A program made the translations under genes and the position numbers. Of a stretch of DNA of 33,256 bases, positions 1-8,026 are shown one piece after another (within the stretch, counting starts at the first letter, position 1; the number at the start of each line of letters is the position of its first letter). Under the pieces are notes generated by a model, which ran no database searches, was not told the DNA's origin, and saw nothing but the letters and a program-made list of their open reading frames with translations. Source of the stretch: Marinosulfonomonas sp. (GTDB taxonomy: Bacteria > Pseudomonadota > Alphaproteobacteria > Rhodobacterales > Rhodobacteraceae); assembly GCA_019090885.1 (NCBI GenBank), contig JAHRVC010000133.1, positions 1-33,256 of the forward strand, read 5' to 3'.

Positions 1-161
1 ACACAAGCCACCAGAATAAGCAGAACGGCGCGTTCAAAATCGCCGTGAAATCCCAACCGGATGGCCGTTAGCCCGGCGCAAATTGCCGCAATCGTCAACA
101 GATTTGGCAGCAACTGGACAATTGCCAGTTCGGCCTTTGGCTTGCTTTTAGATCGGGCCAT
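1..161 (-). CDS. pssA: CDP-diacylglycerol-serine O-phosphatidyltransferase, N-terminal part
   Basis: Only the first 53 codons are inside the window; the gene runs off the left edge. The ATG at 161-159 begins MARSKSKPKAELAIVQLLPN and continues into a hydrophobic stretch with LLPNLLTIAAICAGLTAIR, typical of the first membrane segment of bacterial phosphatidylserine synthases of the CDP-alcohol phosphatidyltransferase family. The catalytic DGxxAR motif lies beyond the visible part. The enzyme joins CDP-diacylglycerol and serine at the inner membrane, making the substrate of the decarboxylase encoded just upstream. Its start lies two bases after the psd stop, so the two are surely co-transcribed. 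The assignment rests on this short stretch plus the psd neighbour. Confidence 0.8.
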   Translation of the reverse strand, partial: MARSKSKPKAELAIVQLLPNLLTIAAICAGLTAIRLGFHGDFERAVLLILVAC

Positions 162-163
162 GG

Positions 164-856
164 TCAGCCAGTCCGCCCGTCGCGCGTCGCTTCGTTTGAC
201 GTCAGATCAGCCAGAACGGTTTCCCCGGCGACCATAGTTTGCCCGATGCTAACCAAAGGATGCACACCGGCGGGCAGATACACATCCAGCCGAGAACCAA
301 ACCGAATAAGACCAAAGCGTTCGCCAGTTTGCAGCGATGTTTTTTCGGTTACGAAACAAACGATACGTCTGGCCACCAGACCGGCAATCTGTACAACTGC
401 AATCTGGCGCCCGTCGGCCATCTCGATACACAGGCTGTTGCGTTCATTGTCTGCACTTGCTTTGTCCAGCGAGGCATTGAAAAACTTGCCTGGCCGATAA
501 GCAATTGATCTGATTTCACCACCCACCGGGGCCCGGTTCACATGGCAGTTAAAGACGTTCATAAAAACGCTGACCCGGGTTAGCGCGTCTGACGACATTC
601 CCAATTCGGGCGGCGGAACAGCAGCCTCAATCAGCGAGATGATGCCATCGGCCGGGCTGACGATCAGCCCGTCGCGCGTTGGCGTCGTTCGTTTGGGGTC
701 GCGGAAAAAATAGTAGCACCAGACAGTTAGCAAAACACCGATCCAGCCCAGTATATTTGACACCAGAAAAAGAAGCGCCGTAATGGCCGCAAAGATAGCC
801 ACAAACCGGATGCCTTCACGGTGCATCGGTTTCAGAAAAGTTCCCAACATTGTCAT
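164..856 (-). CDS. psd: Phosphatidylserine decarboxylase (short, PSD-A type)
   Basis: About 230 residues, the length of the short phosphatidylserine decarboxylases common in alphaproteobacteria. It converts phosphatidylserine to phosphatidylethanolamine at the inner membrane using a pyruvoyl group made by self-cleavage. Visible: hydrophobic N-terminal segment ([20 protein letters not shown]), the conserved VSPADG stretch, [13 protein letters not shown], and near the C-terminus [11 protein letters not shown], whose Gly-Ser pair is the expected cleavage and pyruvoyl site. I prefer the ATG at 856; a GTG at 871 would add five residues and an ATG at 850 would remove two, and none has a strong ribosome binding site. 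It is followed two bases later by pssA. The 125 bases before it, up to the end of pgm, hold no recognised gene. Confidence 0.93.
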   Translation of the reverse strand: MTMLGTFLKPMHREGIRFVAIFAAITALLFLVSNILGWIGVLLTVWCYYFFRDPKRTTPTRDGLIVSPADGIISLIEAAVPPPELGMSSDALTRVSVFMNVFNCHVNRAPVGGEIRSIAYRPGKFFNASLDKASADNERNSLCIEMADGRQIAVVQIAGLVARRIVCFVTEKTSLQTGERFGLIRFGSRLDVYLPAGVHPLVSIGQTMVAGETVLADLTSNEATRDGRTG

Positions 857-981
857 GGATCGAAGCGTCACTATTTTGGAATTGATTGAACGATTACTAC
901 CCCAAGTGTGTCTTAACTTTCAACGCCATAAAACCGACCACCCTGCGTTCGGGCGTTATTACCGCTCTGCTAGGCCGTTCC

Positions 982-2616
982 TTAGGTCATCACATCGGGT
1001 TCATCGCGGCCAATCAGGGCCTGAATCCGGGTGATTTCGTGGATCGCACTTTTCACCGCCTGCAATGCAGCTTGGGTTTCAACCGAATGATCCGCATCGC
1101 GATCAACATATTGCTCAAGGTATATCCGAAGCGTCGCACCCTCTGTCCCAGTCCCTGACAGGCGTAAGACGGCGCGTCCCTGCCCTTTAAAATGAACAAT
1201 GATGCCCTGATTTTCGCTGACCGATTGGTCCACGGGGTCAACATATCTAAACGTTTCACTTGCAACCACTTGCATACCGAAAAAACTTTCCCCGACTAGT
1301 CCGGGCAGATTGGTTTCCAGTTCGCGCATCAACTGGTTTGCGGCCTCTACCGGCACAGCTTCATAGTCGTGGCGAGAATAGTAGTTGCGCCCGAATTCCT
1401 GCCAGTGATCTGTCATAATTTCAGCCACGGACTGGCCACGTTCAGCGATAATATTCAACCACAACAGCACCGCCCACAGCCCGTCCTTTTCGCGCACATG
1501 GCTTGACCCCGTCCCAGCGCTTTCTTCGCCGCAAATGGTCACCCTGCCCGCGTCCAGAAGATTGCCAAAAAACTTCCATCCGGTTGGCGTTTCAAAGGCT
1601 TCGATCCCCAGCTTTTCAGCGACCCGGTCGCAGGCACGGCTTGTTGGCATCGAGCGGGCAACACCGGCAAGCCCGGCTTTGTATCCCGGTGCCAGATGCG
1701 CGTTGGCCACCAAAACCGCCAGACTGTCCGACGGCGTGACGTAAATTCCGCGCCCAACGATCATGTTTCGATCCCCGTCACCATCCGAAGCCGCACCGAA
1801 TTCCGGGGCATTGCCTGACATCATCAGGTCAACCAGCGGCTTGGCCCATACCGGGTTTGGATCGGGATGACCGCCACAAAAATCCTCTGACGGAATTGCG
1901 TTCAAAACACTGCCTTCCGGTGCGCCAAGACAAACTTGTAAAATTGCGCGGGCATAGGGCCCTGTGACCGCATGCATGGCGTCAAAACGCAGTGAAAACC
2001 CAGACGCAAAAAGCGCGCGAATTTTGCCAAAATCAAACAGCGTTTCCATTAGATCCGAATAGGCGCTTACCGGATCGATAACGTCGACCTGCATGTCACC
2101 AATTGCATGTTCGCCTACTTTTGAAAGGTCGATATCAGGAGCGTCCGCAATCGGATAACTGCTGATCGTAAGCGTCTGATCATACATCTCCGCGGTTATA
2201 CCTTCTGGCGCAGGTCCACCATTGGGCGTGTTGAATTTCAAACCAAAGTCCTGGTCGATCCCGCCGGGGTTATGGCTGGCCGACAGGATGAACCCACCAT
2301 CGGTTTCATTCAAACGGATCAAATGCGAAACTGCGGGCGTCGACAGCAGGCCATCTTGCCCCACCAAAACCCGCGAAACACCATTGGCAGCCGCCATCTT
2401 TAGGATTTTCTGGATCGCCGTAGCGTTGAAAAACCGCCCATCACCACCAAGCACAAATGTCTTGCCGGATCCGCCGCCGATTGCGTTGAAAATCGCCTGA
2501 ACGAATCTTTCCAGATAATCAGCCTGCATGAAAACGCGGGTTTTCTTACGCAAACCCGAGGTGCCGGGCTTTTGCCCCTCGAACGGTTTACAGGCAACAT
2601 TTAGGAAATTCGTCAT
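982..2616 (-). CDS. pgm: Phosphoglucomutase (alpha-D-glucose specific)
   Basis: A 544-residue protein of the alpha-D-phosphohexomutase family, interconverting glucose-1-phosphate and glucose-6-phosphate in the cytoplasm. It opens with the characteristic KPFEGQKPGTSGLRKKTRVF. Key motifs: SASHNPGG at about residues 112-119 (phosphoserine S114), the metal-binding DGDGD at 278-282, the sugar-binding GEESAG at about 363-368, and near the end RLSGTGTEGATLRIYLE, the phosphate-binding loop. Length matches eukaryotic-like bacterial Pgm (about 545). A GGAG ribosome binding site lies seven bases before the ATG. The fructokinase gene lies 102 bases upstream on the same strand, so the pair could feed sugar phosphates into storage or polysaccharide synthesis. 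All catalytic motifs are intact. Confidence 0.95.
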   Translation of the reverse strand: MTNFLNVACKPFEGQKPGTSGLRKKTRVFMQADYLERFVQAIFNAIGGGSGKTFVLGGDGRFFNATAIQKILKMAAANGVSRVLVGQDGLLSTPAVSHLIRLNETDGGFILSASHNPGGIDQDFGLKFNTPNGGPAPEGITAEMYDQTLTISSYPIADAPDIDLSKVGEHAIGDMQVDVIDPVSAYSDLMETLFDFGKIRALFASGFSLRFDAMHAVTGPYARAILQVCLGAPEGSVLNAIPSEDFCGGHPDPNPVWAKPLVDLMMSGNAPEFGAASDGDGDRNMIVGRGIYVTPSDSLAVLVANAHLAPGYKAGLAGVARSMPTSRACDRVAEKLGIEAFETPTGWKFFGNLLDAGRVTICGEESAGTGSSHVREKDGLWAVLLWLNIIAERGQSVAEIMTDHWQEFGRNYYSRHDYEAVPVEAANQLMRELETNLPGLVGESFFGMQVVASETFRYVDPVDQSVSENQGIIVHFKGQGRAVLRLSGTGTEGATLRIYLEQYVDRDADHSVETQAALQAVKSAIHEITRIQALIGRDEPDVMT

Positions 2617-2718
2617 ATCATTACTCCGGTCGCGGCATTTGCTGATCTTTAACCGGGCCTTTCACATTCAAACTGTGGCATACGCTTGGCGCTGCCGCAG
2701 CTTTTCGACGGGCTGTTG

Positions 2719-3657
2719 CTAGAAAACCGCCAAAACCTCATCCGCCCAAGGCGGGTTTGCGCCCGAGCGGGATACTGTCACGGCTGCGACCTTTGAACCG
2801 TGAAGCAGAGCATTTTTTAGATCGACGTCACGAATGCCGTCCAGCGTGCTTTTTGACAAAAACCCACTGTCAGACAAGCTTGCCAAAAAACCAGCGTTGA
2901 ACGTGTCGCCTGCCCCAACAGTATCGACGACCTTCACGAGTTGCGCAGGAACCTCGACAATCTGACCATCGCCAAAAAATGCGCCGGCACCATCACGACC
3001 CTTGGTCAGAACCACGATTTTTGGCCCCATGGCGCGCAACTGCGAAACCTTGTCGTTCAAACTGGTATCGCCTGGAACAATCCAGTTCAGGTCTTCATCG
3101 GACACTTTCAAAATGTCGGTATGGGCGATCATCTTATCCAGACGCGCCCGGTATCCACTGTCATCTTTGATGAAACTTGCGCGGATGTTTGGGTCAAGTA
3201 TGATGACTTTGTCCTTGGCTTCCCGAACTGCCAATGCTGCATAAAAATCCGCGCAGGGTTTGCTTATCAGGCTTATGCCGCCAAAATACATCGCCGTCAC
3301 ATATTCGGGCACATCCGGCATCTCGCTTGGCCCCAACATCCGCCCGGCTGTGTTTTCATCATAGAAGGTATAACGCGCCTGCCCGCCTGCAAGCTGCACA
3401 AAGGCCAGTGTCGTTGGCCGGTCAGAAGTTATCAAAAACCTAATATCGACATTGCTAGCAACCAATGCGCCGCGCAATTTTTCGCCAAACAGATCAGTTG
3501 AAATACCCGACAGAAAGCCGGTTTTTGCACCCAATCGGCCCAGCGCAATTGCTGTGTTGAAAACAGCGCCACCAGAGTGCGGCGTGAAACCAGACTCGCC
3601 AGCTTCGTTTGGCGACGGGATCATGTCGATCAGGGCCTCTCCGCAACACAGGATCAT
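2719..3657 (-). CDS. PfkB-family carbohydrate kinase, probably fructokinase
   Basis: A ribokinase/PfkB-fold sugar kinase of 312 residues from the chosen ATG at 3657. This start gives MILCCGEALIDMIP, where related fructokinases begin, and has GAAAGG about eight bases upstream; the next in-frame start, at 3687, would add ten unconserved residues. Visible motifs: N-terminal GEALIDMIP and GGAVFNTAIALGRLGA (sugar binding) and the C-terminal VVDTVGAGDTFNAGFL, containing the catalytic Asp and the anion hole of the ATP site. Fructokinase (fructose to fructose-6-phosphate) is the best guess from the resemblance of the N-terminal half and the pgm neighbour; another ketose or nucleoside substrate cannot be excluded. 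Confidence 0.85.
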   Translation of the reverse strand: MILCCGEALIDMIPSPNEAGESGFTPHSGGAVFNTAIALGRLGAKTGFLSGISTDLFGEKLRGALVASNVDIRFLITSDRPTTLAFVQLAGGQARYTFYDENTAGRMLGPSEMPDVPEYVTAMYFGGISLISKPCADFYAALAVREAKDKVIILDPNIRASFIKDDSGYRARLDKMIAHTDILKVSDEDLNWIVPGDTSLNDKVSQLRAMGPKIVVLTKGRDGAGAFFGDGQIVEVPAQLVKVVDTVGAGDTFNAGFLASLSDSGFLSKSTLDGIRDVDLKNALLHGSKVAAVTVSRSGANPPWADEVLAVF

Positions 3658-3790
3658 CGGCTTGGCCTTTCTATTCACTGATGACAATCGGCGGCATCCG
3701 ATCAGAACCGGAACACAACAAAAATTCGCCCCTAACCGAAAAGGTATCCGACGTTCAGGTCAAGTTGGAATGCACAATAATTCGGCTGAA

Positions 3791-5704
3791 TCAATGGGTG
3801 GTCGCCGAAACTCTCCTGGCGCGGCGGACATCCCAGACGATCAATGCACCACAAAGAACCAAACCGGGAAGATGTAGCATTGGGGAAATCAACAGCAACA
3901 AAACCGCGCCAACGATCCGCAAGGCAACCTCAACCATTGTCAACTTGGATCGGTCATACGCGCTGAGCGCACTGGACATCATCCAGATTGCAAGGCCGCT
4001 GCGCAGGACGATCCAGATGAAATCCCCCAAAGCGAATTGTTCGACCAGCAGCAGGGATGGGTAAAAGGCGAAAATGAACGGGATGATGAATTGTGCCAAT
4101 CCCAGCCGAAACGCCATCATCGATGTGGCAAACGGATTGGCCGCCGCGATCGGCGCCGCCGCATAGGCCGCGATTGCAACCGGCGGCGTCAGGGATGAGG
4201 CAACGCCATAGTAAAAGACGAACATATGCGCGGTCAGTGTGGACACGCCAAGTTGCTGCAAGGCCGGCCCCATCACCAGCACGATGATTAAATAGGCGGG
4301 CAATGTTGGCATGCCCATGCCCAGCACCAGCGCGCCGACCATCGCCACAAGCAGCGCCGAAAACAGGCTTTCACCGCGCAGATCGTTAATCACATTGGCC
4401 AGCTTCAGACCAAGACCAGTGGAATCAAGCGAACCCACGATTATACCAATCGCCGCAATGCCGATCAAAAGTGTGGCGCCAGAGCGCCCGCCGGTAACAA
4501 AAGAATTCAGAACGCGTAGCGGTTCACGCCGCACCTCTGGGTTCAGGATCGACAGGATCAGCAGCGACATGACCGCGTAAAACCCGGCGCGTGATGTTGA
4601 ATACCCCATCAGCAAACTGCTGATAACCACGCCAATAGGGACAACGAACATGATCGAATTGACCAGATCGACCCGGGTTATATGGTCTTCGATTTCCAAC
4701 GGTTGCACCTCGATCCCACGCCGGCGGGCTTCGACGGTGACGGACGTGAACAACGAGAAATAGTAAAACAGTGCCGGCACGATAGCGGCTGTAATTATCA
4801 CCAGATAGCTGATCCCGATAATGTCTGCCATCACCAGTGCTGCGGCCCCCATGATCGGCGGCATGATCTGCCCGCCGCTCGAGGCGGTGGCCTCAATCCC
4901 GGCGGCAAAAGCCGGGGGAAAACCGCGTTTTTTGATCATCGGTATGGTAAAGGTTCCGGTGCCGACAATATTGGCCACGGTGCTGCCTGACATTGTGCCA
5001 AACAGGCTAGAGGCAACAATCGCCGCATGCGCCGGGCCGCCGCGTGTGCGTCGTGTTATCAGGAACGCAAATTTCAAAAGCGTGGCACCCGCCCCCGTGC
5101 CTTCAAGTAACGCGCCAAACAGGATATAGACGAAAACGGTGTTAATAACGATATTGGTGATCGCCCCGAACACGCCCTTGTTGGTGTTGTACCAAAGGGA
5201 TTCTGCGACTTCTCGAATGCTGAAACCAGCGTGGGCCATAAGGCCCGGCAAATTTTGGCCAAACAGCAGATAAAGTACCGCGAGGCCGGAAACGATTGCC
5301 AAGGCAGGCCCCCAAATCCGGCGGCAAAGCTCGACGAAAACCGCAACCCCGACAAGTGCCGGGATCGCATCGGCGCTGGTCACGTCGTAAAAGTTCGCTT
5401 CTAACTCGGCCTGCACGACATAAAACGACCAAATCGACCAGAAACCGGCGACAAGCAGGATCACATCCGACCCCTGCCAAATTGCGTTGACGGTGCTGGA
5501 CCGGGACTGCCTGCGGGCCTGTCTTGCGACAGCCAATGCTGCAATCAACGACAGAAACAACGCGCCCGCCCTGTGCAGCTTGGGGTCAATCAGATCAACG
5601 CCAGTTGAATAGACCGCGATTGCCCCAAGAACAAATGAACAGATCCATAAAGCGGCAGCCCAGATCTTGGTCAGCTTCCAGTCAGATGTCAGGGCATCGG
5701 CCAT
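3791..5704 (-). CDS. TRAP transporter fused permease (4TM/12TM, TAXI-associated)
   Basis: A 637-residue, very hydrophobic protein in which the small (DctQ-like) and large (DctM-like) TRAP membrane subunits are joined, the form that accompanies TAXI binding proteins. It would carry a solute inward driven by a sodium or proton gradient. Residues 1-130 hold about four membrane segments; the remainder is the DctM-like part, with SSLFGTMSGSTVANIVGTG at about 232-250 and FPPAFAAGIEATASSGGQIMPP at about 262-283, the conserved core region of the family. A second conserved region is GMGMPTLPAYLIIV. An AAGGA ribosome binding site lies nine bases before the ATG. The binding protein gene lies 116 bases upstream, with a hairpin between them. 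The substrate is not deducible. Confidence 0.93.
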   Translation of the reverse strand: MADALTSDWKLTKIWAAALWICSFVLGAIAVYSTGVDLIDPKLHRAGALFLSLIAALAVARQARRQSRSSTVNAIWQGSDVILLVAGFWSIWSFYVVQAELEANFYDVTSADAIPALVGVAVFVELCRRIWGPALAIVSGLAVLYLLFGQNLPGLMAHAGFSIREVAESLWYNTNKGVFGAITNIVINTVFVYILFGALLEGTGAGATLLKFAFLITRRTRGGPAHAAIVASSLFGTMSGSTVANIVGTGTFTIPMIKKRGFPPAFAAGIEATASSGGQIMPPIMGAAALVMADIIGISYLVIITAAIVPALFYYFSLFTSVTVEARRRGIEVQPLEIEDHITRVDLVNSIMFVVPIGVVISSLLMGYSTSRAGFYAVMSLLILSILNPEVRREPLRVLNSFVTGGRSGATLLIGIAAIGIIVGSLDSTGLGLKLANVINDLRGESLFSALLVAMVGALVLGMGMPTLPAYLIIVLVMGPALQQLGVSTLTAHMFVFYYGVASSLTPPVAIAAYAAAPIAAANPFATSMMAFRLGLAQFIIPFIFAFYPSLLLVEQFALGDFIWIVLRSGLAIWMMSSALSAYDRSKLTMVEVALRIVGAVLLLLISPMLHLPGLVLCGALIVWDVRRARRVSATTH

Positions 5705-5766
5705 TCAAAATTGTCCTTTTGGGGATTGCCCGGCAACGGAACCGTTCCAACTGGCAAACATCGCGA

Positions 5767-5795
5767 AGCGCCCGATACCATTCCGACCGGGCGCT
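5767..5795 (-). terminator. Hairpin between the TAXI binding-protein and TRAP permease genes
   Basis: A perfect inverted repeat: arms AGCGCCCG at 5767-5774 and CGGGCGCT at 5788-5795, loop of 13 bases. It lies 26 bases beyond the stop of the binding-protein gene. On the minus strand, the transcribed direction, there is no T-run after the stem; the T-run at 5799-5805 is on the opposite side. It therefore looks more like a 3' mRNA-protecting or partial-attenuation stem than a full terminator. Confidence 0.55.
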
Positions 5796-5820
5796 GCATT
5801 TTTTTGATGTCTGAACGGGT

Positions 5821-6831
5821 CTATTGCGGCGGAATCAGGCTTTCCGGCACATCAAACCCTGCCTCTTTGTAATAACGATATGCACCTTTGTGCAAAGGCG
5901 CGTTAACCGCAACAAAAGCCGTTTCACGGCTGATATCCTTCAGGAAATTTGCCGTAGCATGAACGTCATCCAGGTTTTCCCAGAACGCCTTGGTTGCTGC
6001 ATAAATCACGTCTTCGGACATGCCCACATGGGTGCCAACGAACTGAAAGAAACCCAACCCATTAACGTCACCTTCTGTCAGCTGACCCTCGTAGACACTA
6101 CCGGGAAAAGTTACCAATCCACGCCCCGGGCGCGCCAACAGGCCTTTCATTTCATCGTCTTGTAGTTTTTCATCTGTAATAGACAGCAGCCGGAATTCGC
6201 CCGACAGGCCGAATTGTTGTATCTGCGCAGATCCGACCTCACCCGGCTGCACCAATACGTCAACATTGTCATCCGCGAGCGCGGTAAGGCCTTCACCCCA
6301 CGACAGCTTAATTCCAGTGTAATCTTTATCGACTTCCAGGCCGCTCATAATTTTGATGATTGTGGCCGAAGTTACAGACGCAGATCCCGAAGGGGGCCCC
6401 AAATAGACTTTGCGCCCGGCAATGTCAGACCAGTTTTCCACCCCGGACCCGGCCTTGGTCAGGACGTGATACATACCAGCCTTAAATCCCACGATCGAGC
6501 GAAGGTTCGCCGCCATCTCGGGTGCATTTTCGACTTTAGTATACATCGCTTTGCCGCCCGCCATCAGGGCGACAAGGCCAGGAACACCAGAGTAGAAATC
6601 AAGATTACCCCGGCCGGAATTCAGCATTGCTTTGGTCATCGTCTGGCCAGCGTTGACCTGAATGTCGACACCGGCTTTGCGGGCCTGATTTGCAAACGCT
6701 ACGAACATGACGTGGGTTGAGCCACCCGCACCGGCTGTTTCGCCTTTGTAGATTTCGGCATTTGCAGATGTTGCAACGACCAGTGAACTTATCGCAGCCA
6801 GACCAATCGCCCGGATATTTGAAATATTCAT
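5821..6831 (-). CDS. TAXI-family TRAP transporter solute-binding protein
   Basis: A 336-residue periplasmic binding protein, first gene of the TRAP operon. The N-terminus is a signal peptide (hydrophobic core IRAIGLAAISSLVVATSA, probable cleavage after SANA at residue 25). The mature start IYKGETAGAGGSTHVMFVAFANQA and the later KVYLGPPSGSASVTSATI are typical of the TAXI (TRAP-associated extracytoplasmic immunogenic) family, which captures small carboxylates or amino acids such as glutamate in known cases. A strong GGGAGGAA ribosome binding site lies four bases before the ATG. The fused permease follows after 116 bases. The LysR gene just upstream on the same strand could influence it by read-through, but its own AT-rich upstream region suggests a separate promoter. 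Confidence 0.93.
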   Translation of the reverse strand: MNISNIRAIGLAAISSLVVATSANAEIYKGETAGAGGSTHVMFVAFANQARKAGVDIQVNAGQTMTKAMLNSGRGNLDFYSGVPGLVALMAGGKAMYTKVENAPEMAANLRSIVGFKAGMYHVLTKAGSGVENWSDIAGRKVYLGPPSGSASVTSATIIKIMSGLEVDKDYTGIKLSWGEGLTALADDNVDVLVQPGEVGSAQIQQFGLSGEFRLLSITDEKLQDDEMKGLLARPGRGLVTFPGSVYEGQLTEGDVNGLGFFQFVGTHVGMSEDVIYAATKAFWENLDDVHATANFLKDISRETAFVAVNAPLHKGAYRYYKEAGFDVPESLIPPQ

Positions 6832-7003
6832 TTATTCCTCCCAGAATTTTATCTGGGCAGACTACATGTAAAACCGGCCTCAACAATAATATTATCAATA
6901 TATATTTGGAAGGCCGTCCTGGTTTTTCAATCGTTTCCCCTTCTTTCTTGAATTTGTTCGTCTGGTGCTCAGTTTCGTCGGGGCTATTCTAAGAACGATA
7001 CAG
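6832..7003 (-). promoter_or_regulatory. Upstream region of the TAXI-TRAP operon
   Basis: This 172-base gap between the LysR stop and the binding-protein start contains no gene. It holds the ribosome binding site GGGAGGAA, a small inverted repeat (CCAGA at 6841-6845, TCTGG at 6852-6856) overlapping the leader, and a markedly AT-rich patch at about 6884-6906 including the perfect palindrome ATAATATTAT at 6886-6895, a reasonable position for a promoter. No clear -35/-10 pair could be fixed. Confidence 0.3.
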
Positions 7004-7912
7004 TCATCCCTTTTTAGTAAACGGATCGGATGGCGTATGCAGGCGCAGGTGGCGCATAAAAGCCCGCGCAACTCTTGGCAGGGGCCGTTGATCTGAAATT
7101 GCAAAATAGCTGCGGTATTCGATTTGCGATGCAAAAGGCAGAAACGTCAGCTCTTGCGAGCGATAATGGAAAACCGGGAACGGGTTCACGACTGCAAGCC
7201 CCAGCCCTTCTTTAGCCAGATCTACAGCAGCAAAAGACGTCGATACCTCGGCCACAATGCGGGGCGTGCTGCGGGCCTGTTTCAGGATTTTTTCCAACTG
7301 GGTTCGCCGGGCATGGCGGTAGGTGAATGCCACAAACGGTTGGCCGTTCAAATCATCGGGATAGATAACCTTTTTCTTCGCGAGCGGATGGTCCGAGATC
7401 ATCGCGCAAACCGCACTTGAAATCCGGTAGGGTTGCAGTTTGACGCCATCGCGATGCAACTCGACACCCGTCAGGCCCAGATCAAACCGATCATCCAGAA
7501 TGCCGCGGATCACTTCGTCAGACGTGTTCACCTCAAGGCTCACAAAGAAATGCGGGTTGGTGCGCAGGAAACTGGTGATGTGAGACACCAGAAACCGGTG
7601 CGCGAAACTTGGTGGGGCGATGATCCTTAACGTTTCCTGAACTGGCACGGTGGGGCCATCAATTCTGTCCAGCGCCTCAAACAGCGGGTCAAGACGACGG
7701 TTCAAGCGTACGGCTTCTTCTGTTGGACGTAAACGTCCAGCCTCGCGTTCAAACAATATCCGACCGCTGCGTGCTTCTAGGCTGGTAATCGAGCGGCTGA
7801 TCGCGGATTGAGACAAGCCCAGCCGGTCCGCCGCCGCTGTCGTCGTGCCAGTCTGCAAAAGTGCGCGAAGTGCCTGATATTCAGGCAGGCTGTGCCAAGA
7901 TTTGGGCGCCAT
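7004..7912 (-). CDS. LysR-family transcriptional regulator
   Basis: A 302-residue LysR-type regulator. Residues 9-67 form the winged helix-turn-helix (YQALRALLQTGTTTAAADRL, then LSQSAISRSITSLEARSG and LFERE), followed by a type-2 periplasmic-binding-like effector domain from about residue 90 (LRIIAPPSFAHRFLVSHITSF). GAGGAAAG lies just before the ATG. It is transcribed away from the dipeptidase-ABC operon, and the 114-base gap between them holds a perfect T-N11-A palindrome at 7944-7958, the classical arrangement for a LysR protein that controls the divergent operon and itself. The likely effector is a peptide or amino acid product of that operon (inference). Control of the downstream TRAP operon is possible but unsupported. 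Confidence 0.93.
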   Translation of the reverse strand: MAPKSWHSLPEYQALRALLQTGTTTAAADRLGLSQSAISRSITSLEARSGRILFEREAGRLRPTEEAVRLNRRLDPLFEALDRIDGPTVPVQETLRIIAPPSFAHRFLVSHITSFLRTNPHFFVSLEVNTSDEVIRGILDDRFDLGLTGVELHRDGVKLQPYRISSAVCAMISDHPLAKKKVIYPDDLNGQPFVAFTYRHARRTQLEKILKQARSTPRIVAEVSTSFAAVDLAKEGLGLAVVNPFPVFHYRSQELTFLPFASQIEYRSYFAISDQRPLPRVARAFMRHLRLHTPSDPFTKKG

Positions 7913-7943
7913 GAGCTTTCCTCTGCAAAATCTTCATACTAGC

Positions 7944-7958
7944 ATGAGTATAACTCAT
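7944..7958. promoter_or_regulatory. Candidate LysR operator (perfect T-N11-A palindrome)
   Basis: ATGAGT-ATA-ACTCAT: two perfect six-base arms around a three-base centre, containing the T-N11-A core typical of LysR-type recognition sites. It lies 32 bases from the LysR start and 68 bases from the dipeptidase start, and six bases upstream of a candidate -35 (TTGACT), where activating LysR proteins usually sit. Confidence 0.6.
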
Positions 7959-7964
7959 AATGTT

Positions 7965-7995
7965 TTGACTCGCCCATGAAAAATTCCCGTGTAAG
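7965..7995 (+). promoter_or_regulatory. Candidate promoter of the dipeptidase-dipeptide ABC operon
   Basis: A good -35 element TTGACT at 7965-7970 is followed after 18-19 bases by a poor -10 (GTGTAA or TGTAAG, 7989-7995). A strong -35, a weak -10 and an operator just upstream fit an activator-dependent promoter. The exact -10 is uncertain. Confidence 0.35.
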
Positions 7996-8026
7996 CTAAT
8001 GTCTTAACATTTGGTGGGGAACCCAA

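Noticed and set aside
2941-3501. A 186-codon open frame on the plus strand
   Set aside because: Antisense to the well-supported PfkB-family kinase; low-complexity, cysteine- and histidine-rich translation with no recognisable domain.
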